Shown piece by piece: positions 53,228 through 64,000 of a stretch of DNA of 64,000 bases. The notes under the pieces were generated by a model. It worked only from the letters and a program-made list of their open reading frames with translations. It made no database searches and was not told the DNA's origin. A program made the translations under genes and the position numbers. The first letter of the stretch is position 1; every line of letters begins with the position of its first letter. This DNA comes from Chiridota heheva (Eukaryota; Echinodermata; Holothuroidea; Apodida; Chiridotidae): NCBI GenBank assembly GCA_020152595.1, contig JAIGNY010004478.1:492501-556500 (forward strand), read 5' to 3'.

Positions 53228-53565
53228 TGATTTTACACAAAATCAATGAATTGATTGTTTAATATCATACAACCTTTTCTTCAAACTGTCAAAAGTTTTT
53301 GCTCAATATAGGCCTATTTGACTTATTAATCAAAATCAGTGAATGTTTGTTCAGTATATTCGACTTGTTCCTCAAAATATTCTCAAGTTTGTTTTCTCAA
53401 AATTCAGTTACGGGGGGAGGGGGTGGGTGTGGAGCTTAAGTTCGTACATTTGTGTGATTTTGCAGGCCCCATCAAAAGAGTCTAGATCACTTCCACTGCT
53501 CACTACTATATCCAAAAAAATTAAAATACACTATACATATCTACAATTCCCCTACCAATTTAATT
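53228..53565 (+). repeat. Dispersed repeat, copy B (first copy at 25124)
   Basis: Second copy of the roughly 330-bp repeat described at 25124. The middle differs by a G-rich expansion (GTTACGGGGGGAGGGGGTGG versus GTTACGGAGGGAGGAGTAAG), so the poly-purine segment is the hypervariable part. Confidence 0.92.
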
Positions 53566-54159
53566 ATACAAGAATAGAACACAGATATGTGCTTAGTCCA
53601 CATGCCGATAATTAAACTCACTAACCTACAGGATAAATCCTACTTCCTGAGTCTGCCTCCCACGTATATATGGTGTTTTACCTATGGTATACCCCTTGTT
53701 GAATACAACTATCGCTGTTTACTGCTTGAAGAACAAGCTTCTTCTGATAGCTGAAGAACCTGTTTCAAACTTCTATTCATGTATGTTGCAAAGAATACGA
53801 TGAAAGAGCGCGCATTGCGACCACAACACGCAATGTTTATCAGAGCCGAATGCCAGGTATACTGGGTTTGATGAACGTATAACGCGTGGGAAAGATTTCG
53901 CATTTGACATACCTGCTGAGATCATATCAAAGTTAAAATATAATCAAAGCAACTCCTTACTCTAAAATAAAAATAAAACCTTATTCATCCATAGAGGTTT
54001 CGTCACCAAAATTATCTAACCATTAATTGTCGTATAAATAACACAAACATGTAAATAAACTCAACCTTGTGAAAGTTATACTGATTTTTAGTGAGCATAA
54101 TGCGAACCTATGTAATGGCGATTTCGTCCGTCCCGCCGTCCGGCCGTCCACAGTTTTTC
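53566..54159. other. Nothing recognised
   Basis: No recognisable feature. Confidence 0.45.
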
Positions 54160-55470
54160 CTGAAATTTCCTCAGAAATGTTAAAGTTTTTGAGAATTCCC
54201 CAGAAAATGTAAAGGTTTTTCAGAGACACTTAAGACAATATTGAAGACTACAATCTTGGACAAAACTGTTGGAACACTTCAGCTTTTTGAGAACCACATA
54301 TGTTATAGTGTTATGTTTTTTAAACATTTTTTTCCGAGAAATGTGACCCCCTACCCCTCCCCACTTTTCAATGTTGAATTTAATTCTTTGTTAACGTCAT
54401 TTCCAGAAAAAAAACCACAAAAAAACAGTAACAACGACCAACATTGAATGAGGAGGGGCAGGGGATGTCAATTAATATAGTGAGGTAGGGGAAAGGGAAA
54501 CTGGCGTCGTCAATGAAATGATACAAATGTTCTTAAAATTCTCAAATATTAATTACAAGTGAAAAACTAGAGATTGAACAAGCAACATAAAGAAATTCCA
54601 GCATTTTTGGTTTTAAATGTGAAATAATTTACAATAAAAAAGTAGCTTTATAAAAAACATCACATATATTCACCAAGTGTTTCAACGAGTTCTGTCCAAG
54701 ATTGTCTGAGAAAATCCCATAATATTCTTGAAGAAAATTTGCGCTTCTTTTGTAAAAAGCAAAATACAAATCGGAAACTTATCCTCAAAATCTGTCAATT
54801 AGTCAATTTCGCGTCAAATTGGTCAGGCAGTCTTATTTGAAAATGGACGTGGTGGGGAAGGGCGGAGGGGGGGGGGGTGGAATCGGGAAATACATTATAG
54901 TAGGATAGGGAAACAGGAAGCGTCTTGGAAAATATGACAATATCCGAAAAATTACATCAATCTACTAAAGTTGTTAAAAGAGGTTTAAAACGACCTACAA
55001 AAAAAAGACAGTGTAGTTGATAATTGATCAATGTTCAATCAGTGAGGTAAATTTGGTGGGAGCCCTGCGCTGCGGTGGGTTGGGGGCTCTTGCGAGCGAA
55101 ACGAGCGTTTAGCCTGAACGCATAACGAGCAATCCCGTGCGGTGGAGGCCATGGGCCGGTAGGCTTCAGGGGGAAAGCCCGTGGTGGGAATTCTAGCATT
55201 TGTGATTTATAATGTGGAATAATATACAATAGAAAAGTATGTTCATAAAAAGCATTGCACTTTATGCCAACAATCTGTCATTTCCGCTTCAACTGTTCAA
55301 CTTGGTCAATTTAGTGTTAATTTGATCAGACAGTGTTAAGAGGGGAGGAGAGGGAGGTGGGGGTTGGAGGCGGGGGTGATTGGTAAATACATTGAAGTAG
55401 GATAGGGGATCATGTTTGTATATTATCCTAATATGAAAGAGCTCAACGGTCTACCCTAAAAGTCAGGGGA
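54160..55470 (+). repeat. Diverged repeat cluster (units of about 420-500 bp) with G-rich segments
   Basis: At least two and perhaps three copies: GTCAATTTCGCGTCAAATTGGTCAGGCAGT (broken here as GTCAATTT...TTGGTCAG, 54800) corresponds to GTCAATTT...TTGATCAG (55305); AAATACATTATAGTAGGATA (54888) to AAATACATTGAAGTAGGATA (55384); AATTCCAGCATTTTTGGTTT (54594) to AATTCTAGCATTTGTGATTT (55189). AATCTTGGACAAAACTGTTG at 54252 recurs at 62940. G/A-rich blocks (54420-54500, 54850-54880, 55338-55378) recur in each unit. The segment 55040-55180 is more GC-rich. Non-coding. Confidence 0.75.
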
Positions 55471-55725
55471 AATAGTATTGAAGCTTCAAACTTTAGAAAA
55501 ACAACGATATACCGTTTTAGCACACATCGTTGTACTAATATCGGTATATTACGCAATCCGTAAAAAGGAATTGTAAGATAATATTGAAAGTTCAGGAAGA
55601 AATTAAGAGATAAATTGATTAAACGACTGTATAAAGATTTCACATAATTCGCAGCTCTACCATTCTTCTTCCTATTTTATTTTAAGAATGGATGGCATTT
55701 TTTTCAATCCCATGTAGCAAGCATC
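55471..55725. other. Nothing recognised
   Basis: No recognisable feature. Confidence 0.4.
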
Positions 55726-55795
55726 GCGTTGGGCTAGCGGATAATAGGATGGATTTCAAATCATTGGAACATTGGTTCGAATCCTGTCGATTACA
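55726..55795 (+). repeat. tRNA-like sequence
   Basis: GTTGGGCTAGCGGATAA resembles an A box and D arm, and TTGGTTCGAATCCTGTCG is a good B box. The acceptor stem is weak. A tRNA-derived SINE head or a tRNA pseudogene. Confidence 0.5.
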
Positions 55796-57119
55796 TGAAG
55801 GTCGACATTCCTTTTTATTTCCTCGATTTTTATATATTGAATAGCTTTTATACATATGCTTAGATTAACCACAGTCTTTTATCGTCATTTATTTTTCTTC
55901 ATTCAATACCCGAAAAGCGCACGAATTCTCAGGTATTTGCAACCTTCAAAAACATAAAAAAATAGTTTCCATTGACCTATCTATTTATTCCAATCCCCAA
56001 GTCTATTCTTGTTAATCATATAACTTATTGTCTTTGAAATTTATATCGCTAACTATCGGACTTAGTGTGAGATGCCCTTTTCATAATTGGCCGGGTCAAA
56101 TCATATGGGTGTCAATGCTCTTGGGAATGCGAACCATGCCGGCATTTACTGTTCGACTTATGCTGCAAAGTGAGTCACCAAGAATCAAGATCTGTTTACA
56201 TTTGTGAATACGGTCTTTCTTTGTTTCTCAAAAAATTGTTTTCATTCAATTCGGTAAATCGGTAATTATTCACTCTCTATTTCTAACTCATAATCCTTTT
56301 AATGGATTTGAGCTTATGTGATGATTAACTTAAGAGCCATTTTATCGCCTGGATGAGTTCGGATTTTTTTGGAGCGTTTATCATATCCTATGCGTTTTTA
56401 GGATATTTTGTTGCGTTGCTATGTTAGACTAAAATAGATCGATATGTTGATGCATTAATAATTCATATTGTTGCGTAGTTTTAACGAGTTCTGCATTCCA
56501 AAATTTAATAAGAATCTTTCAAGTACCCGGATTTCACTCGGCGCAATCCAAAGGAATTCAGCATATATAACATTGGCTCTTGAAATACCACCGATCATCA
56601 CCGATTGAAAGAGAACTTATGTTTTTATTGGCTGGAGCGTTAAAATACGGTCTGTCACATATGGTAATCGAGCTGGATATCCCATTTAAGATTTCTCCCA
56701 ATGATTAGCCAAATTGGGTAGTTGATAGCTGATTTGGTCTATAAATTGGATTTAAAAATCTTATTAAAAGCCAAGAATGGCTAAATAGCTTAAATAGGTT
56801 ATTTCAACCCTAAAACTGTATAACACGATTGGATTTCTGGCTGTAAAATTACCAGTGTGTCAATAATTCACTGATGAAAAAAAAAACACAAAAAAAAACA
56901 CACCTTTCATGAGTCCCCTGTCGAGCCGCATGACCTGACATGCAGTAATCTTATCCACAATAACTTTTTGTTTGTTTGCAAGGCTGCAGACTGTTTTACT
57001 TTAACTTAGGCTTATGCATGAATCCAGTGCTTTTTTAAAGCAATTTTTAGTGGTGTGGTGAGGATGGAGGTTCAGATACAAAAACAGAACGGACCTTTCT
57101 GACAAATTGTTGACCTGTT
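55796..57119. other. Nothing recognised
   Basis: An open segment ending near the GTGAGT at 56169 was examined and rejected as an exon. Confidence 0.4.
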
Positions 57120-57440
57120 ATATGCCTACCGTATAAAGTTTGCTTTCTTTTCGGAAATTTTGCTTCATATTTGGACAATTTTCTTTGATTTTCGTAACAT
57201 TTTTTGACAATTTCTTTCATTTTCAGGTAGTATTTTTTAATTTGTAGAAAAAAAGAAAAAAATTCGGAAAATTTTGATCATTTTCTGGAATTCTTGCTCA
57301 TTTTCGGAACATTTTGCTCGTTTTCAGAGAAATTTGCTCACTTTCGGAAATATTTTGGCCAATTTTGGGGTAATTTCTTTCATTCCGGTCAAATTCTTTC
57401 GATTATAGCAACATTTTCTTTGATTTTCGAAAAAATTCAC
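57120..57440 (-). repeat. Degenerate TTTTCGGAAATTTTGCTC repeat block
   Basis: A series of phrases (TTTTCGGAAATTTTGCTTCA, TTTTCGGAACATTTTGCTCG, TTTCGGAAATATTTTGGCC) with a loose 25-30 bp period. Its complement matches the blocks at 4085-4260 and 5196-5330. Confidence 0.65.
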
Positions 57441-57911
57441 CGTTATCTGTGGTGGGTATCATAAAGGATTCAGGGGTCACGTAAATCTATTTTATATTAA
57501 ACAGGACTTCAAAAGAAAGTTTAGAGATCGTTTTAGTTATATTTTGTTATAATGAATGCCACTTGGAAGTGTATTTGTGGGATGCTATAAGTCCTAGATG
57601 CTATTATGATTAATTGTGATTAAAAGATTTACTATTTGCTCAGAATGGCTAAAACATTATCAGCAGTTAAAATCATGTCTTGTTACTTGTTACTTGTGTC
57701 TTGATGTAAAATCCATCTTGATTTTAAACAAAAGTATTTTCCTGTTGGTATGTCTGTTTATGATTTCTATTTCATTTAAAAGCAAACATTGTTAGTAAAA
57801 TTTGCATCATATTGATGTTGAATTTAGCTTTTTTATTCTTACTTGAAAAACAGTTTTCAAATATTGTCGGAACCACGGCGGCAAGTTGGGGTAGTGGGAA
57901 AAGAAAGGAAA

Positions 57912-57928
57912 GGGGGGGGGGGGGGGGC
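57912..57928 (+). repeat. Poly-G run
   Basis: An uninterrupted run of about 17 G after AGGAAAG. It is the longest of the plus-strand G runs in the window (others near 3515, 51988, 52748 and 54866). Confidence 0.9.
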
Positions 57929-60949
<3,021 letters not shown>

Positions 60950-61130
60950 ACAAAAACGCGGAGACAGGGGTGTCCCAACGAGTTTTATACAAGATTGTCT
61001 GAAAAATGCATTTTTGCTGAAAATTTGATGTGCGTTTTGAAGTATGTGGATAGTGTATTACTTTGTTATGAAAGTTCGGGTCTGTCGATTAGAGGGAGGC
61101 AATGTGAAACTTGTGGCACGAGCGAGGTTT
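60950..61130 (+). repeat. Dispersed repeat fragment related to 54660-54750 and 63095-63130
   Basis: AGGGGTGTCCCAACGAGTTT and CAAGATTGTCTGA followed by GAAAATTTG echo 54680-54740 (CAACGAGTTCTGTCCAAGAT, TTGAAGAAAATTTG) and AGAGGGTGTCCCAACAAATT at 63105. Spacing differs, so these are old relatives. Confidence 0.5.
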
Positions 61131-62351
61131 AACATTTGACTTAGTATGCGCCCCAAAAGAAAGTAAAATCAATAATTTGAGGGGAAATTATTTTTTCTTA
61201 AGAGTTAGTAACAAATGCCGGCTGCACGTCTAAGGCCAGTAAAGTTGGAACGGGGGGACGTGTAGTTTAACTACTGCTGATTAGTTCCTAGGACGAGGGC
61301 GTAATAACTTGCGAGCCCCACAAAGGAATTAATGGTGCATATTTTACCGACTTCATTCGTTGTAAAATTCCAAAGCACGTTTTATAAAGCCGATAAGAAT
61401 GGGAGTACATTATTATGCAGGATGGATATTCAAGCCAGAATTTGAGAAAAAAAGCTCGTGAGTTGGTAGCAGATGTAAATGCACAGCTTCTGGATATTCC
61501 CCTCGCAGTCTCGACTTTAAACCAATTTAGTCATTTTAAAGCTAGTTTGGGACAAACTTGGAGAAAATACAATCAAGCATCAGATTACAAGAGAAACTTT
61601 CGATACATTTCAAGCTCGCGTGTTTGCCACCACTATCCCTTCAGTTCCCGTGCACATTATTAATAGAACAATTAAATCTCTCGATAAACGTGTAATTTTA
61701 CTTTTTTTTCAAAACGAATATTGACTTCAACTGGAAGATAAAGAAAAAAAAAAGCTGGCTTATTTCTCTGAACCAGCGCCACCCAACGATTTACCATGAA
61801 CATAGAGTAAAGATTATTATACTTATTGAGACTTTCTATAATCTGTGGTAGGTCGTTTGACAACATTTCAATGTTAAGAAGAAATTCCTTTCAATATGTG
61901 TATGGACTTTATCCGATTATTTTCACTTTATCAATTCCTAGTCACTACAACTTCAATACGGGAAACGTATAAATTCGTTTTGCTTTCTTCAAATAAAAGA
62001 CAAAAACTATCGACCACAAATTTGGTAGCTCAGTTAGCTAAGACGATAGTGTGGCGCACGTCTAATTTAAATATGGATTGCATGCAATGTTTCGAAAATA
62101 AGATCTGTCATCATTTAAATTATATTTCTTTATTTCGTCATTGTATTTTCTTATATTATTATTGTCGCGCTATTGACAACAGGAATCTAACAGTTTTTGT
62201 TATTTACAAAATTGTGTCATATTTCTTTTATTTCATCATTTTTTTCATAATAAGATTCAAAGAGCAATATGGGCATGTTGAAACTACTTTTGTTTTACAT
62301 TCTGGATCTGAAAAAAATGAAATGCTCTCCATCTATCTGCTATCATTTCAG
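61131..62351. other. No gene recognised; one tRNA A-box-like site
   Basis: TTTGGTAGCTCAGTTAGCTAAG at 62021-62042 resembles a tRNA A box and D arm but no B box follows. Nothing else was recognised. It ends with the acceptor-like TGCTATCATTTCAG. Confidence 0.4.
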
Positions 62352-62566
62352 TGTCCGTCTCATCCACTTCTCCCACTAACATAAGCAAGTTATCTTTTGT
62401 TAACACCAGATCTGGACTATTGTGGATTTTCAGGGATGGAAGGTGCACTATCTGTCCCTCTAACAAAAGTAGCAATATCGTGCAATGGAATAATTGTTGG
62501 ACTCCATCGGAAGTCGTTCGAAAATATCAATTTCACTTATTCGGCCCAACCCAAGCAAAACTGTGA
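62352..62566 (+). CDS. Possible terminal exon of gene 2 (weak)
   Basis: Follows a good acceptor (CTGCTATCATTTCAG). Entered in phase 1, the phase in which the second CCP exon exits, it stays open for 70 codons to TGA. It begins SVSSTSPTNISKLSFVNTRS, then LLWIFRDGRCTICPSN and NNCWTPSEVVRKYQF. It has a Ser/Thr-rich start and three cysteines but no recognised fold or membrane segment. Phase compatibility has about a one-in-three chance of arising by accident, and the intron would exceed 10 kb, so this is only a candidate. Confidence 0.22.
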
Positions 62567-62929
62567 CGGGGTGGCAAAATGTTTCAAAAATTGTAGTTAG
62601 TTGATTTAAAATGAGTGCTTACTTCTGTACTTGCAATTGATCAAATCTGGCTGCATCAAAATATTTATCCATTCACATTTAGGATATTTTTCCAATAACA
62701 TTTCTCAAACATTCTGGAAAAATGAATGGCATGCACAAGGGTTTTTGCCGAAATAAAGAATAAAGCACATTATCTACTTAAGATAGCACGATCCAAAAGA
62801 AGTTAATGCATTTGATTGTACTGTTTTTCAATCTCAAAACAATTGAATGTCTGTTTTTTAACAAATGCCATGACTTTCCTATATAAAACTATTTTCTCAT
62901 TGACATTAACTATATTTTTACTCAATGAC

Positions 62930-63135
62930 CTTCCTCAAAAATCTTGGACAAAACTGTTGGGACAATTATTGAAAAGTTTGTGTTTTTTATTAAAATTTTC
63001 ATGTACAGAAACGTTTAGGTCCCCACTGCCGCTACCGCTTTCAATGTTGTCAAAATATTTCACTACAAAATGCAGACTCATTTCACCAATATGGAATGGG
63101 TGAAAGAGGGTGTCCCAACAAATTTCGTCTAAGAA
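62930..63135 (+). repeat. Dispersed repeat fragment related to 54240-54370
   Basis: AATCTTGGACAAAACTGTTG is shared exactly with 54252. Both are followed by an attempt at TTGAGAA/TTGAAAA, GTTTTT..AAA.ATTTT and a GAAACG/GAAATGT...CCCC segment. Non-coding. Confidence 0.6.
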
Positions 63136-63477
63136 TAAAGATTGTGTGCTCCCCTTTACCACTGCTTTATATTGTTGAGTTGTCTCAAAGGATCAAACTT
63201 GACAGCAAAGAAAACAGCCTCTGCTCTCCAAGCAAAACAACGAATGCTTATCGTAGTCAGGTATTTAAATACCAGAAAAACAAATTGACATGTTTCGTAT
63301 AATTCAATATTAAAGTTTCAATAATGAAGGTATCTTGAACAAGAAGGGTGCTCACATGGGAATTGCATGCAATTTGCAGCACACTCTGATGGGTATTGAA
63401 TGAAGATTGCATAACTTTGGGGTTTGTGGTTCATTGCTGCTTTAACGTGTCTCACTATAATTATAGTAACTTATATC

Positions 63478-63645
63478 ACCATTATCCAATTTAACTAAAA
63501 GAGCTTATTAGATCAAATGATAGCTCATAGTGACTTGCTCTATGAAAAATTTGCAACGTATCTAAAACTATGCAGCCAAAATAACTACAAAAGAGCCTAT
63601 CTGCTAGATTTGAACAAATGATAGCTCACCTGGTTTGATGCATTT
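63478..63645 (+). repeat. Short tandem duplication, period about 110 bp
   Basis: AAAAGAGCTTATTAGATCAAATGATAGCTCA (seen at 63497 in interrupted form) is echoed at 63588 as AAAAGAGCCTATCTGCTAGA with AACAAATGATAGCTCA. Confidence 0.65.
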
Positions 63646-63712
63646 CTCGCCAACATTGAGAAGTCAATTTAGAGGAAAAATTTGATTTTGTTTTCACTCA
63701 ATAAAAGCCCCT

Positions 63713-64000
63713 GACATGTATCTGGAAGAGTCCATCAAAAGTCAGGAGGGCTTGCCGTGGCTGCAGTGAGAAAATCCTCTTGAAGGCATCGACACCAGAA
63801 AGCCAGCCAATTTCAAGGTCTTTCTGCAGAATGACGAAAAACAAAAAGCAGTTGTGTCAGCTCATGCTTCGCTCTGGAGTAGTCCAGAAGCAGCACGACG
63901 TTTAGTAGGAAGGAAAGTTATACTTGTGGTTGAAGGTGTTCCTGTTCTTGCTAACATCTACCGACGGTGCATCTGTGCAACAACATGAAATCCCAGGGCT
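63713..64000 (+). pseudogene. Broken copy of a repetitive invertebrate protein-coding family (right edge)
   Basis: The plus strand reads DMYLEESIKSQEGLPWLQ, a stop, then ANFKVFLQNDE. It then switches frame: KKQLCQLMLR fits one frame and LWSSPEAARRLVGRKVILVV another. A further shift gives LLTSTDGASVQQHEIPG up to the window end. I recognise the NFKVFLQND..WSS.EAA..L.GRKVILVVEG pattern from high-copy unannotated proteins in cnidarian and deuterostome genomes, probably domesticated or transposon-borne; the exact family is from memory and not named here. At least one stop and two frameshifts make this copy non-functional. More of it should lie beyond the right edge. Confidence 0.65.

Noticed and set aside
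56090-56168. Possible exon ending at GTGAGT with a NHMGVNALGNANHAGIYC reading
   Set aside because: A stop lies just upstream in that frame, the acceptor is poor and no family was recognised.

Overview
The window looks like nuclear DNA from a non-model invertebrate. It is AT-rich, and its coding exons are short and separated by kilobases. Splice junctions are clean GT-AG with matching phases, and non-coding DNA full of satellites, LINEs, an LTR retroelement, fold-back elements and tRNA-like SINE heads makes up most of the sequence. There is no operon structure, and no rRNA operon, CRISPR array or prokaryotic gene is visible. The domain mix of an SLC16-type transporter and a secreted PAN/sushi/EGF protein is animal. 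Eight TAGGCCT heptamers (five of them full TAGGCCTA octamers) and the transposon flora make me lean to a marine deuterostome such as an echinoderm, but that is a weak inference.

Two host genes can be supported, both on the + strand. Gene 1 (2281-11404) is the 3' part of a monocarboxylate-transporter-like MFS gene: three coding exons (2281-2424, 8038-8904, 11265-11404), all joined in phase 1, end at a TAA stop. The exon for the N-terminus and first membrane helix lies left of the window or is not recognisable. Gene 2 (30386 to at least 51804) encodes a signal peptide and PAN/apple-like exon, a 34-nt microexon, a CCP/sushi exon, an EGF-like exon, a decayed tandem copy of that EGF exon, and a second CCP exon. 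The intron phases agree from end to end (0, then 1, 1, 1), which is the strongest evidence that these scattered pieces are one gene. Its 3' end was not found with confidence.

Region by region: 1-1715 is a nested higher-order satellite (about 20 bp within 182 bp within 729 bp). 2.4-11.3 kb holds the transporter introns, with a GAGTCA-rich fold-back element, a LINE scrap, a tRNA-like SINE head and a 524-bp fold-back element with a perfect TATAA duplication. 13.1-16.2 kb is a 139/173-bp satellite that runs into a (TA)n tract. 16.2-30.3 kb is intergenic with several tandem and dispersed repeats and a perfect 16-bp-stem hairpin at 18875-18911. 32.0-35.7 kb, inside gene 2's first intron, holds two LINE remnants of different clades in the same orientation. 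43.5-45.6 kb is a reverse-strand Gypsy-like gag-protease remnant, followed by an 18-bp minisatellite (45.9-46.8 kb) and a reverse-strand LINE RT (47.5-48.3 kb). 52-64 kb is repeat-rich DNA ending in a broken copy of a repetitive protein-coding family at the right edge.

No clearly novel multi-gene system is visible. The observations most worth following are the two reconstructed genes, the EGF exon duplication and decay, the nested satellite, the two fold-back elements and the 18-bp repeat that stays open in several frames.
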